From the NCBI RefSeq assembly GCF_002196855.1, contig NZ_NIPW01000005.1, positions 124,001 to 188,000 on the forward strand: 64,000 nt of DNA. Reading direction: 5' to 3'. The notes under the pieces are model-generated. The model saw nothing but the letters and a program-made list of their open reading frames with translations. It was not told where the DNA came from and made no database searches. The position numbers were made by a program, and so were the translations under genes. The DNA comes from Haematobacter genomosp. 1. Its GTDB lineage: Bacteria; Pseudomonadota; Alphaproteobacteria; Rhodobacterales; Rhodobacteraceae. Of the stretch, positions 26,682-35,077 are shown piece after piece. Every line of letters begins with the position of its first letter. Position 1 is the stretch's first letter.

Positions 26682-26896
26682 CGTCCCCCGGTTCTTCAGT
26701 CTCGGCGACCCTAGCCGCACCGCCCGCGTCAAGGCCAGTCGCATTTGTCATGATCCCGCGTGGCCCACGACATATCGCTGTCGTGTGTGGACGGAATGCT
26801 GCGGATGCATGGTGATTGCCCGCGACAGGCCCGCGCCTGTCTGCTAGGAGACCGCGGCAGCACACCGGACAGAGATCCGGCGCATGGGGACAGAGC

Positions 26897-27880
26897 ATGA
26901 CCGACCATTCGTATCTCCATGGGCGGGTCGCCAGGGAGCGACCCGCGAAGCGAGCGCTGCGCGCCGCGGCTGTCACCGCCCTCCTCGCCTTAACAGGCAC
27001 GAGCGGCTGGCTCTGGATGAGCGGACTTGGCGGCGTCGCTTTCCAGCTTCTCGGACAGAGGGGGGCGGAGGAGACGGAAGGGTCGATCTGGCTTCCCGCC
27101 TACAGTGCCGCGGTGCAGGGTGTTCAGGTTGCCGGTCTCCGGGACAACCTCTCCGGCCTGACCTTCAACGTTGAGACGGGCACGCTTTTCGGTGTGGTCA
27201 ACCGTCCGGCGGAGATGGTGGAGTTGTCACGCACAGGGGAGCTTTTGCGCCGCATACCTCTGAAAGGCATCGATGACCCGGAGGGTATCGCGCATATCGA
27301 GGGCACGCGGTTCGCACTGGCGGAGGAAGCCCGGCAGCGGATCGTGTTGTTTGACCTTCCCGCAGAGGCCACCGAACTCGACCTGTCGGGCGCAGCAGGC
27401 ACCGTGCTGAACCTCGGTCTTTTCGGAAACATGGGAATCGAAGGGCTTCATTGGGATGCTGCGAACCGGCGCCTGCTGGTGACGCAGGAAATGCTGCCCG
27501 TCCGGGTGCTGGAAGTCACCGGGCTGGAGCAGGCGGCCGCAGGCGAAGCGCTGGCTGTCGATATCCGGGAGTGGAAGCCCGGCCACAGCTTTGGCCATGC
27601 GGCAGGCGATCTCTCATCGATCACGCAGGACGAGAGGACCGGCAATCTACTCCTGCTGAGCGAGATGAGCGGCACGCTCTCCGAATACCGGCGGGATGGA
27701 ACGCCGGTCTCCGTCATGCCGCTGTGGAAGGGCTGGCACGGTCTCGCAGAAACCATCCCGCAGGCGGAAGGCGTCGCCGTGGGGCCGGAGGGGGAGATTT
27801 ACCTCACCTCCGAACCCAACCTGTTCTATCGCTTCGACCGCGGCCCCCGCCAGACGCAGGTCGCGGCCCGGGAGGATTAG
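26897..27880 (+). CDS. SdiA-regulated/YjiK-like periplasmic beta-propeller protein
   Basis: A 327-residue protein with an N-terminal membrane segment (about residues 22-41) that acts as signal or anchor, then a beta-propeller domain of the SdiA-regulated (YjiK) family: D-N-L-S-G-L-T-F-N, I-D-D-P-E-G-I-A-H, M-G-I-E-G-L-H-W-D and L-S-S-I-T-Q-D-E are repeating blade motifs. The family has no assigned reaction. The ATG at 26897 was chosen because the hydrophobic segment then lies near the N-terminus. It is divergent from the sugar dehydrogenase-like gene (215 bases between starts, no other feature seen) and converges on the hydroxyacid dehydrogenase gene with 4 bases between stops. Confidence 0.78.
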   Translation: MTDHSYLHGRVARERPAKRALRAAAVTALLALTGTSGWLWMSGLGGVAFQLLGQRGAEETEGSIWLPAYSAAVQGVQVAGLRDNLSGLTFNVETGTLFGVVNRPAEMVELSRTGELLRRIPLKGIDDPEGIAHIEGTRFALAEEARQRIVLFDLPAEATELDLSGAAGTVLNLGLFGNMGIEGLHWDAANRRLLVTQEMLPVRVLEVTGLEQAAAGEALAVDIREWKPGHSFGHAAGDLSSITQDERTGNLLLLSEMSGTLSEYRRDGTPVSVMPLWKGWHGLAETIPQAEGVAVGPEGEIYLTSEPNLFYRFDRGPRQTQVAARED

Positions 27881-27884
27881 GCGC

Positions 27885-28841
27885 TCACTCTGCCGGCACG
27901 TCCAGCCAGACTTCCGGGTTCAGGGTGGTGGCAGGACGCTTGCCCCGAAGCGCTGTGATCACATGGCGGGCGGCGCCTTCCGCGACGCGCCGCAGCGCCT
28001 CCTCCGTCGTCGCACCCAGATGCGGGGTGAAGATGACGTTCTGAAAGGCCGCAAGAGGTCCGGTCGGCGCGCCATGCTCATAGACGTCAAGCGCCGCCGC
28101 ACCAAGGTGCCCGGAGGCCAGCGCCGCCGTCAGCGCCGCCTCATCCACCAGCCCCGCCCGCCCCGTGTTCACAAGAATCGCGCCGGACTTCACCAGCGCC
28201 AGCCGCTCCGCGTTCATCAGATGCCGCGTCTCCGGGCGAAGGGGCGTGTGCAGCGAGATGGCATCCGCAAGCGGCAGCGCATCCTCGAGCCGCTCCACCC
28301 GTTCGAACGGAGGCTGAACCTCCCCGCGCGGCGAATAGATCATCACCCGCATCCCGAAGGTCGTGGCCAGCATCTGCCCGAGCCCGCTACCGATCGCTCC
28401 CCAGCCGATGATCAGCGCAGTCTTACCGGACAGTTCGCTGAACGACGCGGACTCCCGGAAACCTGTCACCCCGGCCCGCTCGGAGCGATCCGCAGCCGGA
28501 ATGCGCCGCGCCGCCGCGAGCAGCAGGCCAAGCGCCAGTTCCGATACGGAGCGCGCATTTTCGCCCGGCGTATTGCAGACCAGAACGGATTGCGCCGCCG
28601 CTGCCGCCTTGTCCACCGCGTCATGTCCCGTGCCGTGGACGACAACCACGCGAAGCCGCTGCCCGCCCGCGAACGCCGCCGCCGACAGGCCATGGTCACG
28701 GGTAATGACGGCATCGCAATCGGAGATGAGCGGCAGGATCGTCGCCAGCCGGGTGTCCGGCGCAAGAACCGGCGTAATGCCCTCCTCCACAAGAAGGCGT
28801 TGGCCCGCGGCGTGGATCGGCTGAAGGATCAGGCATTTCAT
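27885..28841 (-). CDS. D-2-hydroxyacid dehydrogenase (phosphoglycerate dehydrogenase-like)
   Basis: A 318-residue NAD-dependent dehydrogenase. The Rossmann motif I-I-G-W-G-A-I-G lies at about residues 145-152, and the catalytic residues are Arg in N-T-G-R-A-G-L-V-D-E (about 231), Glu in D-V-Y-E-H and His in T-P-H-L-G (about 281). It interconverts a 2-oxoacid and a D-2-hydroxyacid in the cytoplasm; SerA itself is usually longer or has an ACT domain, so serine synthesis is not assured. The ATG at 28841 is preferred because the domain starts M-K-C-L-I-L-Q-P. It lies 99 bases downstream of a small exported-protein gene on the same strand and may or may not belong to that operon. Confidence 0.85.
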   Translation of the reverse strand: MKCLILQPIHAAGQRLLVEEGITPVLAPDTRLATILPLISDCDAVITRDHGLSAAAFAGGQRLRVVVVHGTGHDAVDKAAAAAQSVLVCNTPGENARSVSELALGLLLAAARRIPAADRSERAGVTGFRESASFSELSGKTALIIGWGAIGSGLGQMLATTFGMRVMIYSPRGEVQPPFERVERLEDALPLADAISLHTPLRPETRHLMNAERLALVKSGAILVNTGRAGLVDEAALTAALASGHLGAAALDVYEHGAPTGPLAAFQNVIFTPHLGATTEEALRRVAEGAARHVITALRGKRPATTLNPEVWLDVPAE

Positions 28842-28940
28842 GGGGATATCCCGCTCAAGGTTTCGCAAGGCCAGCGCGGGTGACCGGCGTGGCCGCCCTC
28901 CTTTCCCGGAGAGCGGCGCGAATGGCAAGAGGGCGTGCGG

Positions 28941-29282
28941 TCAGTTGAAGCAGGTCATCTCCGCCTCGGCCTGCGCCCGTCGCAACTCCGCCACAAGCGA
29001 GGTCGTCGGTGCATTGCCGCGAAACACCGCGGCACGCTCCCCCGTGGTCTGACGCATGCGCAACACGGTTTCCGCTTCCACATAACGGTCATAGGGAACG
29101 ATCTGGGCAATCTCGTCGATGGAGCAGGAGCACTTCTCCAGGGCAACCTGCGTCTGACCGTTCGTTGCCATGCAGGCGAAGACATACTCCGCCCGGGCAT
29201 TGGTCGGGTAATCGTTCACGACCGGCGCCGCTCCGGCCGTCAACGCCAGCGCGAGCGGCGCGAGAATAAAGGACGGGCGCAT
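28941..29282 (-). CDS. Small exported Cys-containing protein of unknown function
   Basis: A 113-residue protein not assigned to a named family. Residues 1-19 form a signal peptide. The mature part is about 94 residues with four cysteines arranged F-A-C-M, K-C-S-C-S and T-C-F-N, enough for two disulfides. Its start lies 3 bases after the stop of the preceding unknown exported-protein gene, so it belongs to the PQQ-linked operon running from 37265. Position suggests a periplasmic accessory role in alcohol oxidation or its signalling, but nothing in the sequence reveals the activity. Confidence 0.72.
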   Translation of the reverse strand: MRPSFILAPLALALTAGAAPVVNDYPTNARAEYVFACMATNGQTQVALEKCSCSIDEIAQIVPYDRYVEAETVLRMRQTTGERAAVFRGNAPTTSLVAELRRAQAEAEMTCFN

Positions 29283-29285
29283 CTG

Positions 29286-29924
29286 TCACTCCCCCATGAG
29301 ATGCATCGTGTCATGATAACCCTCATCCCCATCCGGTGTATCCGCCGAAAGGCTGAGAAGCCGCGTCGGCGCATCGCTCGGATAGGTGATGGTCAGCGTC
29401 AGATCCCCGAAGCTGCCCATATGCGCGCGGTTGGGGTCGCTGGCGAAAGGAGTGACGATGGCGGTGACGCGACCATCCACGACCTCTCCCGCAGGGGCCG
29501 CGACCAGCGCGTCCCGTATCCGGTTGCGGATATAGAAGGGACTGCCTCCCGTCGCCTCTGCCATCGCATGCACCACGCCTTCCAGATAGTAGAGCAGCAC
29601 CGGGTTCGCTCCCTGCGCCGGAAAGGCCGCGATGGGCCGGGTCTTGCCGTCCCTCTCCTCGAACAGCGACAGCACGGGGCCATGCTCCCCCGGATCGGAC
29701 TGCAGCCAGACATGCGTGTCGGTCAGGTTGTTCTTCGCCGCGCTCGGCGGCAGGGTCCGGCTGTGGCTGTAGTTGAGCAACACACCAGTCTGTGCCCCCG
29801 CGAAGCCTCCCGGCGCCATGACGTCATCCGACAGGGCGCCAGCCTGCAATGGCAACGAAAGAACGGCTGCGGCAACGGCGCCGGCAACCATACGGGCGAT
29901 TGTTTGCACGAGACAGAGCCTCAT
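29286..29924 (-). CDS. Exported protein of unknown function, coupled to the OmpR-type regulator
   Basis: A 212-residue protein with a signal peptide (about residues 1-30, ending L-Q-A-G-A). The mature region has no motif I recognise; it is soluble, beta-rich in appearance and ends in an acidic and histidine-containing tail (D-G-D-E-G-Y-H-D-T-M-H-L). Its ATG overlaps the stop of the response-regulator gene (ATGA, 29921-29924), so it is translated with the two-component system. It may be a periplasmic ligand-binding or reporter protein for the kinase; this is inference from gene order only. Confidence 0.72.
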   Translation of the reverse strand: MRLCLVQTIARMVAGAVAAAVLSLPLQAGALSDDVMAPGGFAGAQTGVLLNYSHSRTLPPSAAKNNLTDTHVWLQSDPGEHGPVLSLFEERDGKTRPIAAFPAQGANPVLLYYLEGVVHAMAEATGGSPFYIRNRIRDALVAAPAGEVVDGRVTAIVTPFASDPNRAHMGSFGDLTLTITYPSDAPTRLLSLSADTPDGDEGYHDTMHLMGE

Positions 29925-30601
29925 TCATCCTCCAGCGTCAGCACGAACCCCCGCCCCCGCATCGTCCGAAGCGCGAGTCCGTATTCGGTGAAATTTCCCA
30001 GTTTTCGTCTCAGATATCCCAGATAGACATCCACGACATTCTCCGTCGAACCGCCCAACGGCGCCCAGAGCGCGTCGAAGATCTCCGCCCTTTTCAGCAC
30101 GTCACCGGGGCGGGCCAGCAGATAGGCCAGCAACTCCCCCTCCCGCTCCGTCAGCAGCACGGAGCGTGCAGCCCCGGTCACGGTGCGCGTGGCACCGTCA
30201 TAGGACAGCCCCGCGAGGCGCATCGGCTCCACCCGCGGCGCGGCCCGGACAAGCTGCACTTCCAGCCGCGCCAGCAGCTCGCTCATCTGGAACGGCTTCA
30301 CCACGTAATCCTGCGCGCCGGCGGACAGCCCTTCCGCCCGCTCTTCCACCCGCGAAAGTGCGGAGAGCATGATGGCTGGCAGCCGGTGACCGCGCGCCCG
30401 CATGTCGCTCAGAAGCGCAGCACCGCTGTCATGGCCGAGCATCATGTCGATGATCGCCGCGTCGTAATCCGCCCCGCCGAGCCTGTCCATCGCGGCCTCC
30501 GGCGTTTCCGCCCAGTCGGTGGCATGACCCGCGGCGCCCAGCCCGCGCGCCAGCAGCGAAGCGATATCGGCATCGTCCTCGACGATCAGGATGCGCGTCA
30601 T
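29921..30601 (-). CDS. OmpR-family response regulator
   Basis: A 226-residue regulator with an N-terminal receiver (phosphoacceptor Asp52 in I-I-D-M-M-L-G, acidic pair Asp9-Asp10, Lys in V-V-K-P-F) and a C-terminal winged helix (about 130-224; L-L-T-E-R-E-G-E-L-L-A-Y-L, R-A-E-I-F-D-A-L-W, V-D-V-Y-L-G-Y-L-R-R-K-L). It pairs with the kinase gene just upstream, whose stop overlaps its ATG by 4 bases. It sits inside the PQQ-dependent alcohol dehydrogenase operon, so xoxF and the ABC genes are the likely targets. The start at 30601 matches the M-T-R-I-L-I-V-E-D-D opening; a longer frame exists. Confidence 0.92.
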   Translation of the reverse strand: MTRILIVEDDADIASLLARGLGAAGHATDWAETPEAAMDRLGGADYDAAIIDMMLGHDSGAALLSDMRARGHRLPAIMLSALSRVEERAEGLSAGAQDYVVKPFQMSELLARLEVQLVRAAPRVEPMRLAGLSYDGATRTVTGAARSVLLTEREGELLAYLLARPGDVLKRAEIFDALWAPLGGSTENVVDVYLGYLRRKLGNFTEYGLALRTMRGRGFVLTLEDE

Positions 30602-32115
30602 GTCTCCTCCTTCCAGAGCGGCAGGGTCAGGCACAGACGCGTCCCTTGCTCCTCCGGCGCGGGCAGGAGTTCGAGCCCGCCGCCCTGAGCCTCTGCCACC
30701 CAGGCTGCAAGTGCAAGCCCCACACCGAAGCCGGGCGCTTCGCCCGCGCGCGCGAAACGGTCAAAAAGGTGCGCCCGCATCTGTGGCGGCATACCGGGCC
30801 CGTCGTCGGTCAGGGTGAGCGCCGCCATCTGCCCCGCCTCCGCCCCGCGGATCGTCAGCGTCGCCCCACGTCCGGCATATTTCACAGCGTTTTCCACGAT
30901 GCCGGAGATGACCTGCCGCAGCCAATCCGGGTCGGCGGTAACGAGAAGAGAGGGCACATCGGTGACGATCGCCAACCCTCCCCGTTGCGCCAGAGGCTGA
31001 AGGTCGGCAACAGCCATCGCCACCACGCGAGCCAGATCCACCTGCTCCTGTCGCAGTTCGAGCTGACCGCTCTCCGAACGCGCGATCCGAAGCAGATCCT
31101 CGATCCGGCGGAAAAGACGCAACGCCCGGGCTTCTATCGTGGCAAAGGCGGCGCGGGTCTCCGCATCGCCCCGCTGCGCGCCCAGTTCCGCCTCCCCCAG
31201 AATGACAGTGAGCGGCGTGCGCAGCTCATGGCTCACGTCGGTAAAGAAACGCCGGCGCTGCCGGTCAGCCGCCTCAAGCCGCTCATTGGCGCGGGAAAGC
31301 TCGGCTGTCCGTTCCTCCACCAGCTGACCCAGCCGCTCCCGGTCGCGCAGGAGGGCGCCGCGCCGCCGGTCAAGCCGCGCGGCCATCTGCCGAAGCCGCG
31401 CGAACAGCAGGCCCAGCTCGTCATGGCCGTAACCTTCGCCGACCGCCCCGCCGGCGACCAGCCGCTCCGCCGCGCGGCTGGCGCTCTGCAGCCGACTGAA
31501 CAGCGGCCGGAGGATGGCGAGATAAAGCACACCGAGCACCAGAGGGGCCGCGATGCCGATGGCGATGGCGGCCCGCCGCATCCCCCGCCGTGCGGCCTCC
31601 ATCTGGGTGAGGGCCTCGTCGCGACGCTCCGCCTCCCGCACGATCTGCTGGCCGATGATCGCGGGGGCCGAGGCCGCGTAAAGCTGGGCCGCCGTTACGC
31701 TGGCCGCACCGCTGGCAGATGACGTCATGCTCCGCGACAACTGTCCGAATTGCGCGCGGAGCCGCGCGGGCACATGGCCCTGCGTGCGCTCCGCGGCTTC
31801 CGCCTCCGATTGCGCCGCCGCGATGTCCTCCTCGGTCAGCCGGTCAAGCGCATCGAGCGAGGCGATGACCCCCGCATCACCGGCCGGAGCGCCGGATATC
31901 AACGACAGCGTCCACTCGTTCACCCGGCCGGAATAGGTCGCATAGGCCTCAAGTCGCCGCTGTGCCGCCATGGCCTCCGCCGCAAGCCGCGCCGTCCGGT
32001 CCAGACCATAGAGCGCGACCCCCGCCGCGGCGACAGTGAGCAGTGCGAGCGTTGCAGCAGCAAGCGCCAACCGCAAAGACAGGTTGAGTCGGTAACGGCG
32101 CGGCAGGCGTTTCAC
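30598..32115 (-). CDS. Sensor histidine kinase of the PQQ/alcohol dehydrogenase operon
   Basis: A 505-residue membrane kinase. Membrane segments at about 14-36 and 182-203 bracket a periplasmic, largely helical sensor region of about 145 residues; a HAMP-like segment follows. The H-box is F-F-T-D-V-S-H-E-L-R-T-P-L with His296, then N-box I-V-E-N-A-V-K-Y-A and G-boxes D-D-G-P-G-M and G-F-G-V-G-L. It would phosphorylate the OmpR-type regulator with which it overlaps. Its own ATG overlaps the stop of an exported-protein gene, so sensor, regulator and exported proteins are made together. The signal could be an alcohol, aldehyde, PQQ or lanthanide state; none is shown. Confidence 0.9.
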   Translation of the reverse strand: MKRLPRRYRLNLSLRLALAAATLALLTVAAAGVALYGLDRTARLAAEAMAAQRRLEAYATYSGRVNEWTLSLISGAPAGDAGVIASLDALDRLTEEDIAAAQSEAEAAERTQGHVPARLRAQFGQLSRSMTSSASGAASVTAAQLYAASAPAIIGQQIVREAERRDEALTQMEAARRGMRRAAIAIGIAAPLVLGVLYLAILRPLFSRLQSASRAAERLVAGGAVGEGYGHDELGLLFARLRQMAARLDRRRGALLRDRERLGQLVEERTAELSRANERLEAADRQRRRFFTDVSHELRTPLTVILGEAELGAQRGDAETRAAFATIEARALRLFRRIEDLLRIARSESGQLELRQEQVDLARVVAMAVADLQPLAQRGGLAIVTDVPSLLVTADPDWLRQVISGIVENAVKYAGRGATLTIRGAEAGQMAALTLTDDGPGMPPQMRAHLFDRFARAGEAPGFGVGLALAAWVAEAQGGGLELLPAPEEQGTRLCLTLPLWKEET

Positions 32116-32708
32116 TCCGGCAGGTGGGCCGCGATGAGTCGGCCGAGCGCAAAGGCCCGCTGCTCGAGGATGACAGGCGTCTCACAGACATAGGTCAGGG
32201 ATTGCTGCCGGTCACGAAAAACCCGCGTCGCCCAGTCGATCTGGGTCTCCAGCGCGTCGAGCCGGTCGAAATCCTTGGGTTCCGCGGCATTTACGGTGTC
32301 GAACTCATTGCGCCGGGCGTTGATCTCGCGATCCAGATCCTCCTGCTTGTGGGCATAGCGGGTGATACCGCTCATCACACGGTCCCGCGTGGTGTCGATA
32401 TCCCGGAACGTGGCCACCATGAGTGCCGTCAAATCCGTCGCCGAGCGGCCCGGGGCAAAGCTGTCTATCGCCGCGCCCGCTTCCTTCAGATCGGTCCGGC
32501 GCAAAGAAATGACCCGGGCCAGATCCCGGATCTCCGCGCTCTGTGACCGTTCCGTCGCCGCGGCATCCGGCACCGGGCCGGACCAGACCTGGCCGAGCGA
32601 CAGATGCGGCACCCGGCGCTGGATGCAAGGCCAATCCGGGTCCACCGGTCCCGCGGCCAGCGCGGGCGTGCCCGCAAGACAGATGACGGTGGCGATCCAG
32701 CGGATCAT
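32112..32708 (-). CDS. Exported helical protein of unknown function
   Basis: A 198-residue protein with a signal peptide (about residues 1-18, A-L-A-A-G). The mature part starts with a P-D-W-P-C-I-Q-R motif, is mostly helical with coiled-coil character (about 60-160), and has two cysteines (about residues 27 and 173) that could pair. It overlaps the permease stop upstream and the kinase start downstream by 4 bases each. No function can be assigned. Being sandwiched between the ABC permease and the kinase suggests a periplasmic link between transport and sensing. Confidence 0.72.
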   Translation of the reverse strand: MIRWIATVICLAGTPALAAGPVDPDWPCIQRRVPHLSLGQVWSGPVPDAAATERSQSAEIRDLARVISLRRTDLKEAGAAIDSFAPGRSATDLTALMVATFRDIDTTRDRVMSGITRYAHKQEDLDREINARRNEFDTVNAAEPKDFDRLDALETQIDWATRVFRDRQQSLTYVCETPVILEQRAFALGRLIAAHLPE

Positions 32709-33568
32709 GCTCCCCCCTTTCCCCGGCCACGCCAAAGACCTTTGGCCGGATCATACATGAAAACGGTCGCGCCGAAGAACGCCGCGAAGCAGCCCAGCAC
32801 CACCCAGAAAGACAGCGGGTCGAACCGGCCGTAAAGCGCAAATCGGATCAGTTCGACGGCATGGCTGAACGGGTTCAGCGCGCAGATATCGTGCAGCAGA
32901 ACACTCGCATCCCGCATCCGCCAGAGCGGGTAAAGCGCGGTCGAAGCGAAGAACATGGGGAAGATCACGAAGTTCATCACACCCGCGAAATTCTCCAACT
33001 GCCGGATGGTGGATGAGATGAGCAGTCCCAACGACCCAAGCATCAGACCTGCAAGGATCAGCGCCGGAAACACCGCGACATAACCCCACACCGGCGGTTC
33101 GATCCCCCAGAACCAGGCAATGAGCAGAAAGGCATAGACCTGAAGCGTCGCCACAAGGACCGAGGCGAAAAGTTTCGATCCGAGCAGGAACCACCGCGGA
33201 TAGGGGCTGACCAGCAGCGTCCGCATCGCCCCCGTTTCCCGGTCATACACCATGGAAAGCGACGACTGCATCCCGGCGAACAGAAGGATCATTCCGCAAA
33301 GACCAGGCGTGACGTATTCCTCATAAAGAACATAGGTCTGGTAGGGCGGCGTGATGGAGAGCCCGAGCACCGACCGGAAGCCCGCCGCAAAGATGAACAG
33401 CCAGACCAGCGGGCGCACCAGCGCGGCAAAGAACCGCTCGCGTTGATGGAAGAAGCGCAGGAACTCCCGCCGCGCGATACCACGGAAAGCGACGCCCGAG
33501 CCGGGGCGGAGAAGCCGCGGTCTCCGCATCCGCCGCGATGGGGTGTGGCGCTCCTCAACCGTGGTCAT
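32705..33568 (-). CDS. ABC-2 type permease of the PQQ-dependent alcohol dehydrogenase system (PedC-like)
   Basis: A 287-residue ABC-2 family permease with six hydrophobic segments after an N-terminal cytoplasmic stretch. Typical features are the amphipathic segment before the first helix (R-E-F-L-R-F-F-H-Q-R-E-R), M-V-Y-D-R-E-T-G-A-M-R-T-L-L-V-S-P and F-P-M-F-F-A-S-T-A-L-Y-P-L-W. It matches permeases that accompany PQQ alcohol dehydrogenases (the Ped/phenylethanol type). The fold is that of exporters. In Pseudomonas putida the related PedA1A2BC system has been linked to growth on lanthanide-dependent dehydrogenase, so the cargo is uncertain. ATG 33568 is 22 bases after the ATPase stop. Confidence 0.88.
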   Translation of the reverse strand: MTTVEERHTPSRRMRRPRLLRPGSGVAFRGIARREFLRFFHQRERFFAALVRPLVWLFIFAAGFRSVLGLSITPPYQTYVLYEEYVTPGLCGMILLFAGMQSSLSMVYDRETGAMRTLLVSPYPRWFLLGSKLFASVLVATLQVYAFLLIAWFWGIEPPVWGYVAVFPALILAGLMLGSLGLLISSTIRQLENFAGVMNFVIFPMFFASTALYPLWRMRDASVLLHDICALNPFSHAVELIRFALYGRFDPLSFWVVLGCFAAFFGATVFMYDPAKGLWRGRGKGGA

Positions 33569-33590
33569 GCCGCTGATCCTTGGTTGACGT

Positions 33591-34343
33591 TCACGCCGCC
33601 TCTCCCGTGAGGGCAAGGAACGCCGGTGTCAGCCCGCCCTCGCCGATACCCCCCGCAAGACCGTCGGCAAGCACGCGCCCCTTGTGGAGAATGACCACGT
33701 GATCCTCCGGCGCGATCTCCTCGAACACATGGGTGGCCCACAGGGTCGAAACCCCCTCCTCCCGGATCAGCCGACGCACCAGCGCGAGAACCTCCGCGCG
33801 GGAGCGGACATCCAGCCCCGCCGTCGCCTCATCCAGAAGCAGCAGCTCGGGCCCGTGCAGCAGCGCACGCGCGATTTCCGCCCGTCGCTGCTGACCTCCC
33901 GAGAGTGTGCCCGCCCGCTGCCCCTCCTTGTCCTGCAGAACGACAAGGCGCAGCACATCGGCGATCCGTGCCGCAGCGGCCTTCCCGCCCATCCCGTGCA
34001 ACGCGGCATGATAGGTGAGGTTTTGCCGCAGCGTCAGATCAAGGTCGAGCGCCCGGCTCTGAAACACCACGCCCAGCCGCGCCAGCGCCTCTCCCGCATC
34101 GCGGCGCGCATCATGGCCAGCCACTTCGATCACGCCGGAGTTTGAATCGTAAAGCCTTGTTATAAGCGAGAAAAGCGTGGTCTTTCCCGCGCCGTTCACC
34201 CCCAGAAGGGCCGTGAAACTCCCACGGGGCACGGTAAAGCTCACATCCTCCAGGGCGACCACTCTGCCGAAGCGATGGCTTACCCCCCGGATGGAAAGCG
34301 CGGGCGGCAGGCCGGTCGCGCCACTTTGCACCCTGCCGCCCAC
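33591..34343 (-). CDS. ABC transporter ATPase of the PQQ-dependent alcohol dehydrogenase system
   Basis: A 250-residue single-domain ATPase of the ABC-2/drug-exporter class: Walker A G-V-N-G-A-G-K-T-T, Q-loop V-F-Q-S, signature L-S-G-G-Q-Q-R-R, Walker B L-L-L-L-D-E-A and H-switch A-T-H. It pairs with the ABC-2 permease directly downstream. The same ATPase/permease pair with a beta-propeller and a binding protein is a recurring partner set of PQQ alcohol dehydrogenases. It starts 4 bases after the small acidic-protein gene stop, so it is in the same operon. Confidence 0.92.
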   Translation of the reverse strand: MGGRVQSGATGLPPALSIRGVSHRFGRVVALEDVSFTVPRGSFTALLGVNGAGKTTLFSLITRLYDSNSGVIEVAGHDARRDAGEALARLGVVFQSRALDLDLTLRQNLTYHAALHGMGGKAAAARIADVLRLVVLQDKEGQRAGTLSGGQQRRAEIARALLHGPELLLLDEATAGLDVRSRAEVLALVRRLIREEGVSTLWATHVFEEIAPEDHVVILHKGRVLADGLAGGIGEGGLTPAFLALTGEAA

Positions 34344-34347
34344 ACCC

Positions 34348-34596
34348 TTACTCCTTCCGGCGGTTCGTCACGTTGTAGGACGCGTCGAGCTTGATGTCAT
34401 ACTGCCCGTCCGCGCACATGACGTCGTCGAGATCGAAGATCCCGTTTTCCACCTCGACGTTGTCATGATCCACCTCACAGCTCATCGACTTCAATACCTC
34501 GTCGATGCGGGTGAGCTGCTCCGGCGTCGCCTTGTCATCGGCCAGCGCGGGGCCCGCCATCATCAGGATGCCGGCTGCAATCAGGATAGGTTTCAT
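34348..34596 (-). CDS. Small acidic periplasmic protein, PepSY-like
   Basis: An 82-residue precursor with a signal peptide (residues 1-19, A-L-A-D). The 63-residue mature protein is strongly acidic (17 Asp/Glu against 7 Lys/Arg) and has two cysteines (Cys40, Cys61). The order helix, then G-x-Y-D-I-K-L-D and a final strand, recalls PepSY-type domains. No canonical EF-hand loop is present. The second ATG (34596) is preferred because GGGAGGAG is at proper spacing; the first ATG (34602) is too close. Cation binding is possible given the charge and the XoxF context, but is not shown. Confidence 0.7.
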   Translation of the reverse strand: MKPILIAAGILMMAGPALADDKATPEQLTRIDEVLKSMSCEVDHDNVEVENGIFDLDDVMCADGQYDIKLDASYNVTNRRKE

Positions 34597-34622
34597 TGTC
34601 ATACTCCTCCCTCAAAAAAAAC

Positions 34623-35063
34623 TCAGCGAATAGTAAATACGGCTTTTTGCGACTCTCCGGTCGATCCCGGAATATGCAGTTCGTACTTGCCCGGAAGCAC
34701 CGCGATGAAGGACACTTCCGCAGTGCCCGCCTTGTCGAACTCGATGGAATGAACGCCCATCGGCCGAATTTCGATGCCGTTGATGACGATCTCGTTGATC
34801 CAGATCGCGCGGAAGAAATCTCCTCCCGACAGCGCCAATTCCTGCGATCCGTCGGCGTTGATCTTCATCTTGTAGTAGCCGCCCGATTTCAGTTCGATCG
34901 GCCCCTCGGCCACCGGTTTGCCCGCGGCCAGCGTCAGATCGGGAAGCTGCGACCGGTTGGCCTTGCCCATCAGGCCGGCGAAACCATAGTCGAACTGCTG
35001 CGCTGCGACGGGCGCCCCGAGCACCGCAGCGATGAGCGCCGCACCGGCGATCCATTGTTTCAT
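34623..35063 (-). CDS. Periplasmic cupredoxin-like/beta-sandwich protein of the PQQ locus
   Basis: A 146-residue precursor with a signal peptide (residues 1-21, V-A-A-Q-Q). The mature part is beta-rich, with K-S-G-G-Y-Y-K-M-K-I near 60 and a C-terminal F-I-A-V-L-P-G-K-Y-E-L-H-I-P-G-S that resembles the last strands of cupredoxin domains. The usual Cys and Met copper ligands of blue-copper proteins are not visible, so copper binding is doubtful. GGGAGGA precedes the ATG. It lies between the beta-propeller gene and the small acidic protein gene. Function unknown. Confidence 0.7.
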   Translation of the reverse strand: MKQWIAGAALIAAVLGAPVAAQQFDYGFAGLMGKANRSQLPDLTLAAGKPVAEGPIELKSGGYYKMKINADGSQELALSGGDFFRAIWINEIVINGIEIRPMGVHSIEFDKAGTAEVSFIAVLPGKYELHIPGSTGESQKAVFTIR

Positions 35064-35077
35064 TGCATCCTCCCCTA

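Noticed and set aside
34348-34596. Lanmodulin or EF-hand protein beside xoxF
   Set aside because: The acidic protein has no 12-residue D-x-D-x-D-G-x-x-x-x-x-E loop; the closest stretch lacks the first ligand. Only generic acidity supports metal binding.
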